This document shows, piece after piece, positions 17,879 to 26,636 of a stretch of DNA of 64,000 bases; the first letter of the stretch is position 1; every line of letters starts with the position of its first letter. Below the pieces are notes generated by a model. That model saw only the letters and a program-made list of their open reading frames with translations, made no database searches and was not told the origin of the DNA. The translations under genes were made by a program, and so were the position numbers. The stretch is from Stagnimonas aquatica (lineage in GTDB: Bacteria; Pseudomonadota; Gammaproteobacteria; Nevskiales; Nevskiaceae): contig NZ_RJVO01000004.1 in assembly GCF_003730135.1 (NCBI RefSeq), forward strand, positions 1 through 64,000, written 5' to 3'.

Positions 17879-18381
17879 TGCGCCTTGTCCTCTCCCGTCT
17901 GTTTGCCGGCCTGGCGCTGGCGCTCGCCGCTGCGCTGGCCCACGCCGATGTCGAAGGCCTCAACCCCGCGCAGGAAGTCCGCTACCAGGCGCTGATTGCC
18001 GAGCTGCGCTGTCTGGTCTGCCAGAACCAGACCATCGCCGAGTCCAGTGCGCCGCTGGCGGTGGATCTGCGCAATCAGGTCAAGACCCAGATCGTCGCCG
18101 GCCGCAGCCAGGCCGAGATCATCGACTACCTCACCCAGCGCTACGGCGACTTCGTGCTGTACCGGCCGCCGTTCAAGGCCAGCACCGCGCTGCTCTGGCT
18201 CGGGCCGTTCCTGCTGCTCTTGGGCGGGCTGGTGTGGGCGCTGCGCTATGTGCGCGGCACCCGGCAGCCGGCGGCGACGACCGAAAAGCCCGTGGACCCC
18301 GAGGCCGTGCAGCGCCTGCTGGCCGAGACCCAGGCCGCCCTGGCCGCGCAGGACGCCCCCGCGCGAAACCCGAAGGAATGA
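17878..18381 (+). CDS. ccmH: Cytochrome c maturation protein CcmH (thioredoxin-like reductant)
   Basis: CcmH (CcmL/NrfF family) has a signal peptide (to about residue 23), the redox motif RCLVCQNQ near residue 44, a three-helix domain containing YLTQRYGDFVLYRPPF, and one membrane helix near 102-123. It passes reducing power to apocytochrome and recruits it to CcmF. At 167 residues it is the single-domain form; the TPR part is a separate gene (ccmI) directly downstream. Confidence 0.93.
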   Translation: MRLVLSRLFAGLALALAAALAHADVEGLNPAQEVRYQALIAELRCLVCQNQTIAESSAPLAVDLRNQVKTQIVAGRSQAEIIDYLTQRYGDFVLYRPPFKASTALLWLGPFLLLLGGLVWALRYVRGTRQPAATTEKPVDPEAVQRLLAETQAALAAQDAPARNPKE

Positions 18382-18383
18382 GC

Positions 18384-19634
18384 ATGTCCGTTTTGCCGAT
18401 GGCGATCCTCGCCCTGATCGCCGCCTTCTGGCTGACCCGGCCGTTCTGGCAGGCGCAGCTGCCCGCTGCGCAGCGTCGCCGCGCCGCCAACATCGCCGCC
18501 TATCGCACGCGGCTGACCGAGCTGGAGACCGAGCAGGCCGCCGGCCTGCTCAGCGCCGAAGAGGCTGGCCAGCTCAAGCGCGAGCTGGACCAGCGCCTGC
18601 TGGGCGAGGCCGATGCGCGGGAGGCCGGCAGCGCCGAGAGCCCGGGCAAGCTGGCGCCGGCGCTGTTGCTGGCGGTGCTGTTCGTGGTCGGTGGCGCGGT
18701 CTGGTACGTGCAGGCCGGCAGCTGGCGCACCGCCGAGCAGATCGCCCAGGGCCCGGTCGCGACCGACAGCGGCCAGCCGCCGGACATCACCGCCATGGTC
18801 GCCAAGCTGGAAGCGCGTCTGCAGGCCGAGCCTGACAGTCTCGAAGGCTGGACCATGCTCGGCCGTTCCTACTTCGTGATGGAGCGCTACGCCGAGGCGG
18901 CCAGCGCCTACGCCAAGGCCAACGAGCTGTCGGGCAATAACAACCCGGCGCTCCTGACCGGCGAGGGCGAGGCCCTGGCCATGGCCCGTGATCGCGACCT
19001 GCTGGGCCGGCCGCAGCAGCTGTTCGAGGCCGCGCTCAAGCTGGCGCCGGACGACGGCAAGACGCTCTGGTACGCCGGCCTCGCCAACGCCCAGGCCAAG
19101 GACTATGCGCAGGCGCAGGCGCGGTTCGGGCAACTGCTCCAGCAGGAGCTGCCGGAAGACATCCGCGCCGCCGTCGTGCAGCGCCTGGACGAGCTGCGGC
19201 AGTTGCAGGGTGGGGCGCCGATGACGGCCGCCGCGACGCCGGCTGCGGCGCAGGCCGCCGGCAACCAGAGCGCCGTCGCGACGGGCCTGAGCCTGAGCAT
19301 CACCGTGGAACTGGACCCGGCTCTGACCGCGCAGCTGCCGCCGGGCGCGGTGCTGTTCGTGTTCGCCAAGGCTGCCTCCGGCCCGCCGATGCCGCTGGCC
19401 GTGCAGCGCCTGCCCGGCGCGCGCCTGCCGCTGACGGTGAAGCTGGATGACAGCATGGCCATGACCCCGGCGATGAAGCTCTCGCAGTTCGACCGCTGGA
19501 CCATCACCGCCCGGCTCTCGCAGTCCGGTGGCGCCCAGGCCCAGCCCGGCGATCTGCAGGGCAGCCTGCAACTCGGCCGCGAAGCGGCCGGCCAGCCGCA
19601 GACCCTGGTGATCCGCGAGCGGGTCGGCGGCTGA
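18384..19634 (+). CDS. ccmI: Apocytochrome c chaperone CcmI (TPR protein)
   Basis: CcmI binds the C-terminal helix of apocytochromes and delivers them to CcmFH. The roughly 416-residue protein has two N-terminal membrane helices flanking a charged coiled region (YRTRLTELETEQAAGLLSAEE), then TPR repeats (SLEGWTMLGRSYFVMERYAEA and the next units). A C-terminal periplasmic domain contains LSITVELDPALTAQLPPGAVLFVFAKA. I favour the ATG at 18384 because AAGGA at 18373-18377 is six bases before it; the ATG at 18378 overlapping ccmH is too close to that site. It ends the ccm operon. Confidence 0.9.
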   Translation: MSVLPMAILALIAAFWLTRPFWQAQLPAAQRRRAANIAAYRTRLTELETEQAAGLLSAEEAGQLKRELDQRLLGEADAREAGSAESPGKLAPALLLAVLFVVGGAVWYVQAGSWRTAEQIAQGPVATDSGQPPDITAMVAKLEARLQAEPDSLEGWTMLGRSYFVMERYAEAASAYAKANELSGNNNPALLTGEGEALAMARDRDLLGRPQQLFEAALKLAPDDGKTLWYAGLANAQAKDYAQAQARFGQLLQQELPEDIRAAVVQRLDELRQLQGGAPMTAAATPAAAQAAGNQSAVATGLSLSITVELDPALTAQLPPGAVLFVFAKAASGPPMPLAVQRLPGARLPLTVKLDDSMAMTPAMKLSQFDRWTITARLSQSGGAQAQPGDLQGSLQLGREAAGQPQTLVIRERVGG

Positions 19635-19929
19635 GATCAGGCCAGTTTTTCCGCGTGCCCTGGATGGCGGCGCGCGTTCCGGTGGCCCCGCAGCTTTCAG
19701 TCCTTTAGCGGCGCACTCCGCAGCGGCGCTGCCCTGGCTTGGCCTTGCTGTTTTGGTGCTTGCCGTGTCGGCGTCCTGCGCGCTCGAGCGTTATTGACAG
19801 GGTCCACGCACCGCCCCGCGCGCGCACTCGCTTAGAGCTTGTCAGCCGCGCCCGGCCCGTGTCGTGACCCGCCCGCCGCGCCTCGCGATGGCCCCGGCGG
19901 CCGTCCCTTCCGAATACCGCTGAGTTCCC
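19635..19929. other. Intergenic region after the ccm operon
   Basis: These 295 bases are GC-rich and I see no supported gene, clear terminator or promoter. Long antisense frames through here have no family features. Confidence 0.5.
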
Positions 19930-20574
19930 ATGCCCTACCCACGTCTTCTTCCCCGCACCGGCCCCGTTCTGGGATTGACTCTGCTGCTCACCGCCTGCGC
20001 GCCGCCGCAGGCCCTGCGTGGCGACTTCCCCAAGCTGACTCCGACCGAGGTCAGCGCGCTGAAGGCGCCGCCGGAAGGACAGAAAATCCGCTGGGGCGGG
20101 GTGGTGCTGTCGATGGACAACAAGGCCGAGCAGAGCTGCTTCGAGATCCTCGCCCGGCCGCTGGATTCCAGCTCGCGTCCGAAGCAGAGCGACCGCAACG
20201 ACGGCCGCTTCCTGGCCTGCATCCCCGGCTTCCGTGACCCCAAGGCCTACGAAGGTGGCCGCGAAGTGACCGTGGTCGGCACGCTCAACGGCAGCGAGTC
20301 GCGCCAGATCGGCGAGTTCCCCTACCAGTACCCCAAGGTCGCGGCGACCGAGGTCTACCTCTGGCCCAAGCCCTCTCCGGAGCAGACCGTGGTGGGGGCG
20401 GACTTCTTGATCGGCTATCCGTACTACTACGCCTACCCGGTGTACTACGTGCGGCGTGAACCCGCCGCCCCGACCGGCGCGCTGTCCAGCCCCGCACCGG
20501 CCGCGCCGCGCCGGGAGGTGCCGATGTCGGCGCCGCCGATCAGTCTGCCGAGTCCGGGCCGACTGCGCTTCTAG
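19930..20574 (+). CDS. Slp-family outer-membrane lipoprotein
   Basis: This 214-residue protein has a lipoprotein signal ending LLLTAC (about Cys23). A compact domain follows with the Slp-type pattern GQKIRWGGVVLSMDNKAEQSCFEILARPLD and GRFLACIPGFRDPKAYEGGREVTVVGTLNG. Slp and YeaY proteins are starvation- or stationary-phase-inducible outer-membrane lipoproteins of unclear role. The tail is Tyr/Pro-rich (GYPYYYAYPVYYV) and probably extended. Neither neighbour points to a pathway, and the gene appears to be transcribed alone. Confidence 0.8.
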   Translation: MPYPRLLPRTGPVLGLTLLLTACAPPQALRGDFPKLTPTEVSALKAPPEGQKIRWGGVVLSMDNKAEQSCFEILARPLDSSSRPKQSDRNDGRFLACIPGFRDPKAYEGGREVTVVGTLNGSESRQIGEFPYQYPKVAATEVYLWPKPSPEQTVVGADFLIGYPYYYAYPVYYVRREPAAPTGALSSPAPAAPRREVPMSAPPISLPSPGRLRF

Positions 20575-20800
20575 GCGTCTTCGTCGCCGGCCGCGAGGCG
20601 CGCCGGCGAAAGGCGTGAGTCCAGGGGCGACCGTTCCTTCCCTGAGGGCGGGGGGCTGCGTTCGTAGCGGCTGACAGGCCCTATCTTCGTCATCCGCGCC
20701 GAGCGGCTGCTCCGCGCAGAACTGCATTTACTAGTTGGAGCCAATCCGCCTGCTACCGATACTCCCCGGCGACCGACACGCGAACTGGGGAGTGGCGCCG

Positions 20801-21187
20801 ATGCAGGCCTGGTTGATGGCAAGGCAGTGGGAGACGGTATTCGCCGCCGCGCAGTTCTCGGTTCTGCCGGCCGCCCTCGGCGTGGCGCTGGGCGCGCTGC
20901 TGGCCCTGCTCTGGTTGGGCGCTGGCGCCCAGCCGCGCAGCCGCAAAGGCCGCGTCGGCAAGCGCGCCGCGCTGCTGCTCGCCTGGCTGCTGAGCCTGCT
21001 GCTCGCGGCGCTGATCCTGCTCGGCTACCGCGCCGCGCCGTACACCGCCGATGCCGTCCTGACCGCAGGCCTGCGCAGTGCTCTGCTCGCCTTGCTGAGC
21101 CAGTTGGGCGCCGGCCTGCTGCTGGTGGCCGGGCCACTGCTGGTCTGGGCGATCTGGCGTCGCTCGGCCACGGGAGCGCGCGCATGA
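20801..21187 (+). CDS. Small inner-membrane protein of unknown function
   Basis: I do not recognise this 128-residue protein. It has three hydrophobic segments (about 13-38, 52-76 and 95-121 from the chosen start) separated by short basic loops, and no soluble domain. The ATG at 20801 has GGGGAG 8 bases upstream; an earlier in-frame ATG at 20735 lacks such a site. It overlaps the next gene by four bases (ATGA), so it probably works with the Tat-exported PLP enzyme, perhaps as a membrane partner. GC and codon use are like the host core genes. Confidence 0.65.
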   Translation: MQAWLMARQWETVFAAAQFSVLPAALGVALGALLALLWLGAGAQPRSRKGRVGKRAALLLAWLLSLLLAALILLGYRAAPYTADAVLTAGLRSALLALLSQLGAGLLLVAGPLLVWAIWRRSATGARA

Positions 21188-22521
21188 TCAGCCGGCGCCG
21201 TCTGCTCGCCCTCGGTGGCGCCGGCCTCGCCGCCGCCAGCGGTGGCCGCTTGCTACAAGCCGGCCTCGTCTCTGAAAGCGCCAGCGCCGCCACGCCGCTG
21301 CCCACGCCCGGCGACTGGCCGGCGGTGCGCCGCGAATTCGCCTTCGCCGAGGCTGCGGCACCGAAGATTCCGCTCAACGCCGCCAACCTCACGCCCCCCC
21401 TGCGGCGCGTGCAGCAGGCCTATGCCGAGGCCAGCTCGCGGCTGGCGGCGGATGTCTCCTTCCATCACCGCGCCCTGTTCCTGCAAACCGAGCTGGCCCG
21501 CCTGCGCGGCCTGCTGGCGCAGCACCTGGGCCTGGCCGATGGCCGCGATGTTGCCCTGGTGCGCAACACCAGCGAGGCCAATGCCACCGTCGTCAATGGT
21601 TTTGACTTCGCCCCCGACGACGAGGTGGTGCTCTGGGACCACAACCACCACACCAACAACCGCAGTTGGGGCTATCGGCGTGCCCGCCGGCCCTTCGTCT
21701 GCAAGGTGGTGCAACTGCCCGAGCAGCCACGCAGCGAGCAGGCGCTGATCGAACCCTTCCTCGCCGCGCTGACGCCGCGCACGCGGGTGGTGAGCTTCAG
21801 CGAGTTGTCCAACATTAGCGGCCTGCGCCTGCCGGCGGCGGCGCTGTGCAAGGCCATCCACGCCGCGCGGCCGGAGGTGTTCGTGCACGTCGATGGCGCC
21901 CAGACCTGGGGCGCCATCGCGCTCGACCTGCGGGCGATGGACTGCGACAGCTATTCCAGCAGCGCCCACAAGTGGCTGATGGGTCCGCGCGAGCTGGGCA
22001 TCCTCTACCTGCGCCCGGAGCGCGCCGAACAGTTGCAGCCGCACACGGTGGGCTACGACTACGAGTTCAACTACCCGGAAGCCGGCCTGCCCAAGGGGGC
22101 AGCCCGCTTCGAGTGCCTGGGTCAGCGCAACGACGCGCTGTTCCCAGCCCTGAGCGCCGCCCTGGAATTCCACCTGGCGCTAGGCCCGGCCGCCATCGAG
22201 GCACGCATACACGCGCTGGGCAAAAGCCTGCGCCAGCAACTGCGCGCCGCCGGCTTCGAGCTGCGCACGCCTGAGGACGAGCGCTACGCGCTGGGCATCA
22301 GCGTGGTGAAAATGCCCGAGCCCGCGAAGGCGGTCGCCGCCTTCCGCAATCTGTACGAACAGCACGGCCTGTACGCGGCCTATGTGCATGACAACCAGGT
22401 GCTCTGCGACGTGCCGGTGCCCACCGAAGGCGAGCCGCCGTTGGCGATCCGGCTGTGCAGCCATGTCTACAACAGCGAGGCGGATCTGGTCGCCGCCGCC
22501 GAGGCCTTGCGGAGCAGTTAG
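21184..22521 (+). CDS. Tat-exported class V PLP aminotransferase-like protein
   Basis: This 445-residue protein has the fold-type I class V pattern seen in isopenicillin N epimerase and cysteine desulfurase relatives. It shows NTSEANATVVNGFDF (cofactor phosphate site), FVHVDGAQTWG with Asp237 to the pyridine nitrogen, and the PLP-binding Lys263 in SSSAHKWLMGPRELG. Before it is a twin-arginine signal (ISRRRLLALGGAGLAAASGG), so it should be exported folded with its cofactor to the periplasm, which is uncommon for PLP enzymes. Substrate is unknown. It starts inside the stop of the small membrane protein. Confidence 0.8.
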   Translation: MISRRRLLALGGAGLAAASGGRLLQAGLVSESASAATPLPTPGDWPAVRREFAFAEAAAPKIPLNAANLTPPLRRVQQAYAEASSRLAADVSFHHRALFLQTELARLRGLLAQHLGLADGRDVALVRNTSEANATVVNGFDFAPDDEVVLWDHNHHTNNRSWGYRRARRPFVCKVVQLPEQPRSEQALIEPFLAALTPRTRVVSFSELSNISGLRLPAAALCKAIHAARPEVFVHVDGAQTWGAIALDLRAMDCDSYSSSAHKWLMGPRELGILYLRPERAEQLQPHTVGYDYEFNYPEAGLPKGAARFECLGQRNDALFPALSAALEFHLALGPAAIEARIHALGKSLRQQLRAAGFELRTPEDERYALGISVVKMPEPAKAVAAFRNLYEQHGLYAAYVHDNQVLCDVPVPTEGEPPLAIRLCSHVYNSEADLVAAAEALRSS

Positions 22522-22586
22522 CGCCAAAGCTCGGCGGGGTTGGGGGAAAGCCCTCGTCCTCGCCGTTTGAGGTGAGCACCCGATTG

Positions 22587-22608
22587 GTAGCCCGGATGCA
22601 ATCCGGGG
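22587..22608. repeat. REP palindrome, left of RAYT gene
   Basis: The sequence GTAGCCCGGATGCAATCCGG(GG) contains the perfect arms CCCGGAT and ATCCGGG around GCA. The same unit occurs twice beyond the other end of the transposase gene. This is the classic REP unit mobilised by RAYT proteins. Confidence 0.85.
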
Positions 22609-22665
22609 TTGGTTCACGCCGGAACCCAATCCCAGGCACAGCCCGATACCAACTCACTGCGGAGT

Positions 22666-23199
22666 TCAAGGCTCCCCGCACCCACCTTCCGGCGCTGTCC
22701 CAGCCTCGCCACCCCAATCGGCATTCAGCAAGCCCCGCTGGACGAAGCGATGAAACGAAGAATGTGGCCAGTCCCTCACCGCAGCCACCAGGCCGTGCTT
22801 GACGGGGTTGTAGTGGATGTAGTCCACATGCCGCCGCAGATCTTCATCGTCGCGGATCGTGTGCTCCCAGAAACGCCGCTGCCAAAGCCGGTATTCACCA
22901 CGTGCATCCCGTCGCAGGGGTAGCCCTGCCGCCAGCAAACGCACCGTGAATCCCCGCTTGATGAGGCGCACGCGATTCGAGAAATCAGCGTCGTTTTCCG
23001 GCAAGGCGCAGAGCCAGTGAAGGTGCTCTGGCAATACCACTACCGCGAGGGTCTCGAACGGCTGTCGTTGCCGGGCGTCGCGGAACGCCTCGCGCAGCAA
23101 GGCGATGTGATCCACCAACAGCGACGAACGCCGATCCCGCAAGGTCATCGTCAGGAAGTACGGCGCATTGGCAATCCGGCTGCGGCGGTATAAAACCAT
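22666..23199 (-). mobile_element. REP-associated tyrosine transposase (RAYT, Y1/HUH family)
   Basis: The 177-residue product from the ATG at 23199 has the single-strand HUH nuclease layout. It has an N-terminal YFLTMTLRDRR, the metal-binding HxH in PEHLHWLCALPEND (His59, His61) and the catalytic Tyr block VDYIHYNPVKHGLV near residue 127. RAYT proteins nick and move REP hairpins. The gene is flanked by REP units on both sides and looks intact. The frame is open further upstream, but that part covers the REP pair and is not part of the family. Confidence 0.9.
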
Positions 23200-23212
23200 T
23201 GCCAAACGGTAT

Positions 23213-23276
23213 CCCGGATGCAATCCGGGGCGGGTACGCAGATGCAGATGGTGGCCCCGGATTGCATCCGGGCTAC
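23213..23276. repeat. Inverted pair of REP units (BIME-like) upstream of RAYT gene
   Basis: CCCGGATGCAATCCGGGG at 23213-23230 is followed by its inverted copy CCCCGGATTGCATCCGGG(CTAC) at 23255-23276. Together with the unit at 22587 this makes a RAYT gene bracketed by its own REPs. The pair can form a large cruciform or an RNA hairpin. Confidence 0.85.
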
Positions 23277-23434
23277 GCTGGCTGATGCAATTTGGACGCA
23301 TCAGGCTGCGCCTGTTTACCACATGCCAATGACCCGGCGTTTTAACTCTAGTATTGGACGGCAAAACGCGACTTATCCCGTCGGGTACACTCCGAACTCA
23401 TTCTTAATTCTCGACATCTCAAGGAAGCCGTGAA

Positions 23435-23953
23435 ATGAGCGTTGCCTGGGTCGAACTACTAACGGCATTTTGCCTGGCGGCAGGTGAACAGGGAGCTGCC
23501 TGGAAGGCGCGACCGCCACAGTGGAACGAACCGGCAACGGAAGAGCAGATACATGCCTTAGAGAAGACAATTGGAGTCGAATTGCCTGGTGACTACAAAG
23601 ACTTCCTGCGAACGTCTAATGGCATCCGAAACTATGTGCCAGGAGCCGACTTGCCGGGGACGGAGGATCTCAAGGAATTTGTTATTTCTCGGTCCCATAA
23701 ATATGGAACTTATGCAAAGGCTATTCGAGATGCCTTTCTTTACGACGATGAGATCGGCTTCGGCATTCAAGACGATGAAGTGCTGATGATCTACAGCGCA
23801 GGCGGTAGCTCAGGGGCGATTTTTTTGGTGGTTTCTCCTAAGTCGCGAGCTCATGGAAACGTGGTGGTTTACCTACCTGGAGAGCCGGCCATCTATCCGT
23901 CTTGGCTGAGTTATATGGGGAGTCTCACCGAGCAGATGCGGAAGTCGCGGTAG
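23435..23953 (+). CDS. SMI1/KNR4 (SUKH) family protein, possible orphan immunity protein
   Basis: The 172-residue protein has the SUKH core motif EEQIHALEKTIGVELPGDYKDFLRTSNG near residue 35, then an acidic middle part and a final strand region (GNVVVYLPGEPAIYPSWLSYMGS). SUKH proteins often protect against toxins of contact-dependent or polymorphic systems. No toxin gene lies next to it, so the role is open. GC is lower than that of the neighbouring host genes and it sits between REP/RAYT and transposase remnants, both signs of horizontal gain. AAGGA about 9 bases upstream supports the ATG at 23435. Confidence 0.8.
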   Translation: MSVAWVELLTAFCLAAGEQGAAWKARPPQWNEPATEEQIHALEKTIGVELPGDYKDFLRTSNGIRNYVPGADLPGTEDLKEFVISRSHKYGTYAKAIRDAFLYDDEIGFGIQDDEVLMIYSAGGSSGAIFLVVSPKSRAHGNVVVYLPGEPAIYPSWLSYMGSLTEQMRKSR

Positions 23954-24275
23954 GGGAATCAAGAATCAAAGCGAGCGTAGCCCGGTTGGAATTACGGTTG
24001 GAATTACGGTGACAGCTTACCCATTCACCGAATTTCTCATTGCACGCTGTCCCGTCCGCCTGTCCGCCGCCTCATTTCGTTGCCGATTCGTGCCGGTTTT
24101 GATGGCCAAATCGCAGATTACGCCGCCATCGCGGCGAGCGGGACCAGACTCAGGCGGCTCCGTTTGCGCTCGTAACCGTTTCTATGTCGCTAAATCTCGA
24201 CTAGGTCCCTCGCGACCCGCCGATTCCCCGGACAGGACTGCCCATGTTGTTGACACCACTCGCCACCACCCACTT
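23954..24275. other. Mobile-element debris without an intact gene
   Basis: This 322-base gap starts with a truncated REP (GTAGCCCGG near 23978) and a 12-base tandem repeat, continues with an ATTACGGTGACAG stretch that looks like a mobile-element edge, and runs into the 3' flank of the integrase remnant. I see no supported gene. Confidence 0.5.
23983..24010. repeat. 12-base tandem repeat (2.3 copies) joined to a truncated REP
   Basis: The unit CGGTTGGAATTA occurs at 23983-23994 and 23995-24006, followed by a partial CGGT. It directly follows the half REP GTAGCCCGG, as if a REP was broken by the event that made the duplication. Confidence 0.7.
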
Positions 24276-24899
24276 CTAAGCCGGGTGGTAATAGCCCGCC
24301 AGTAAGCCGTCCCAAGCCTCGAACCATTGTTCGTGCCCCCGCCCTTTGCCGGGCCGGCTCCAGACTTCGGCCGGGGTGGCACCGTCCAGGTGCCGGTGCG
24401 GGCGGACATGGTTGTACCAAAACCGGAACAGTCGGAGGCTGGTGTCGAGTTGCGCAGCGTCCTTGACGATCCATCGGTCGAGTTTGCTCTTCAGCGTGCC
24501 GAAGAAGCGCTTGATCCGTCCGTTCTGCCAAGGGCAAGCAACTTGGGTTCGCTGGTGGCGAATGCCCATCAGTGCCAGACCCGCGCGGAAGGTCCTGGAG
24601 GTGAAGACGGCCTCGTTGTCGGTGCGGATCAGCTTGGGGCATCCGTACCGGTGGACGGTGGTCGCGATCTTGAGTAGCAGGCCGAGCGAAGAACGATCCC
24701 TGATGCGTTCCAGCAGCAGGCAGGCGCGCGAGCCATGATCAACGATGCCCAGCAGAGCATGCTGTGCCCCCTGCGCGTCGCCTTTACCGGTTAGGTCGAT
24801 GGCCCAGATGCGGTTGACCGGCATCGGTCGCGGCCGGCGGTGTTTGAGGTGTAGGCGCAGGCGTTGAATCGAATTCAGATTCTGGCGAATCGCCCGGGT
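24276..24899 (-). pseudogene. Integrase-core (DDE) transposase remnant
   Basis: The product reads as an rve-type integrase core of IS481/IS3-like elements, with RIWAIDLTG (first Asp), LIRTDNEAVF (second Asp), CPWQNGRI and the tail WYNHVRPHRHLDGATPAEVW. Counting from the internal ATG at 24824, the residues are Asp10, Asp69 and Lys105; the last should be the catalytic Glu (normally NGRIER), so the triad is broken by a GAG-to-AAG change. Upstream the same frame continues only to a TGA at 24902-24900, and the N-terminal helix-turn-helix half is absent. It is therefore a 5'-truncated, catalytically dead copy abutting the next gene. Confidence 0.85.
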
Positions 24900-24928
24900 T
24901 CAGGCCTCAATCCCGGCAAGCCCTTGCC

Positions 24929-25636
24929 CTAGGCCCTTGCCGCCAAAGCCTGCGCAATCAGCCGCAGCGTCTGCGGATGAAACGGCAGGCCGAAGTGGCT
25001 GGCGGCCGTCTCGCGGTGCTCGACCGCGTGGTTGGGGTCTATGCAACTGCCCCAGGCGACGATGCCGTCGCGGCGGGTGTAGATGGCGGTGACCGGGCAG
25101 GGGAGCGGGCGGCTGGCTTCGCGGGCGTCGGCCTTGCTGGCGAGTTGCTCCACGTCCATGCCCTGCTTGCGATAGCCCTTGGCGAACACGGTGTACTTGG
25201 GGCCGCCGACGATGGGTGAGCCCAGGGTGACCACCTGTGCCACCGCTTCCGGTGCCTCGCGGGCGACGTCGCGGGCGAGCACGCCGCCCAGGCTCCAGCC
25301 GACCAGCTTCACTGGCAGCGCATGCCGGGCCGCGAGTTCGCGCACGCGCTGCACCAGGGGCGGCAGCAGCTTGCCGGTCTTGCCGTGGTTGCGGCCCTGG
25401 CCCCAGCCGTAGACGGTGTAGCCGAGCGCGGAGAGCTTGTGGCGCAGCAGCGCGGTTTCTCGGTCGCTGGCCTGAAAGCCGGGCACCACCAGCACCGGTC
25501 CCTGGCCGCGCGGCAGGCCGCGGGTGGAGCCGATCAGGCCGCGTACGAATTCCAGCCCGACGGTGGCCTCGGCCAGCAGCAGCCAGGGCGAGGGCGGGGC
25601 GAGCGGGCTCGGGACGCTGGGCTTGGGGAAGCTCAT
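24929..25636 (-). CDS. Alpha/beta hydrolase
   Basis: The 235-residue protein has an alpha/beta-hydrolase fold: GPVLVVPGFQASD for the oxyanion strand-loop, the nucleophile elbow GWSLGG (catalytic Ser) near residue 117, an acid candidate in YTRRDGIVAW, and a late His in HRETAASHFGLPF. No secretion signal is clear, though the N-terminus is hydrophobic. It resembles triacylglycerol lipase/esterase-like proteins; the substrate is unknown. Its start overlaps the WD40 gene stop by four bases, making it the last gene of a coupled three-gene unit. Confidence 0.8.
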   Translation of the reverse strand: MSFPKPSVPSPLAPPSPWLLLAEATVGLEFVRGLIGSTRGLPRGQGPVLVVPGFQASDRETALLRHKLSALGYTVYGWGQGRNHGKTGKLLPPLVQRVRELAARHALPVKLVGWSLGGVLARDVAREAPEAVAQVVTLGSPIVGGPKYTVFAKGYRKQGMDVEQLASKADAREASRPLPCPVTAIYTRRDGIVAWGSCIDPNHAVEHRETAASHFGLPFHPQTLRLIAQALAARA

Positions 25637-26636
25637 GGCAGGTCGATCCAATAGGCGCGCAACTGACCGTCGGCACCGGCGGCATAGGCGAGCTTGGCGA
25701 CCGGGTTGAAGGCGAGGCTGGCGACGCTGTCTTCCAGCCGGTCCAGGCCCAGCGGCCGCTCCTCGCTCTTCAGGCTCCACAGCAGCACGGCGCGGTCGGG
25801 CCCGCCGGAGAGCAGCAGGGGCTGCTTGGCATGGGCGGCCAGCACTTCCGGCGGCCGCAGGTGGTGCAGCAGTTGCAGCGGGCGGCTGCCTTCCGGCCCC
25901 TTGCCGGTGAAGCTCCAGACGATGATCGCGTCCTCGCCGGTGGTGGCGAGCAGCTTGCCGTCGCCGCTCCAGGCCAGGGCCTGGGGCTTGCGGGCGTAGC
26001 CGCCCATGCGCGAGTCGACCCAGGGGCCGGCGCGCCAGAAGTGCACGGACTTGTCCAGGCAGCCGCAGGCGATGACCTTGCCGTCCGGGCTCCAGCTGAG
26101 GTTGAGCAGGGTGCTGGCCCATTTCAGCGTGCGGTCCAGGCCGCCATCGACGGCGCGCCAGACCAGCACCTCGCTGCCGGCAGCGGCGGCGAGCAGGCCG
26201 CCGACGCCGTTCCAGCCCAGGCCGTTGATGCCGGCGGGCGCGGTGAACTCCTGTAGCTGGGTGCCGCTCTCGTCCCAGAGCCGGGCGGTCTTGCCGCCGG
26301 CGCTGGCGAGGCGCTTGCCGTCCGGCGTCCAGGCCAGGTGCTGCACCCAGGCGGACTTGCCGGGCAGCGCGGCCAGGGCCTGGCCCTGGCGCGCATCCCA
26401 GAGCCTGGCGTGGCCATCCTGGCCGGCGCTGGCCAGCCATTTGCGGCCCCAGGCCAGGCCCAGCACACCGTTGGCGTGGGCGTCGAGTGTGTGCAGCCGA
26501 TCGCCGGCGCTGGCGTCGAAGACGAAGACCTGGCCGCTGGCGGTGCCGGCGGCGATCAGGCTGCCGTCGCGGGAGGCGGCAAGGGCGGTGGGGTAGTCGT
26601 CGAGCGTCGCCTGCCAGGCGGGGGTGAGGGCGCTGC

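Noticed and set aside
19635-19929. Antisense gene covering 19705-20727
   Set aside because: It overlaps the Slp lipoprotein gene, has no recognisable domain and shows the composition of a GC-rich shadow frame.
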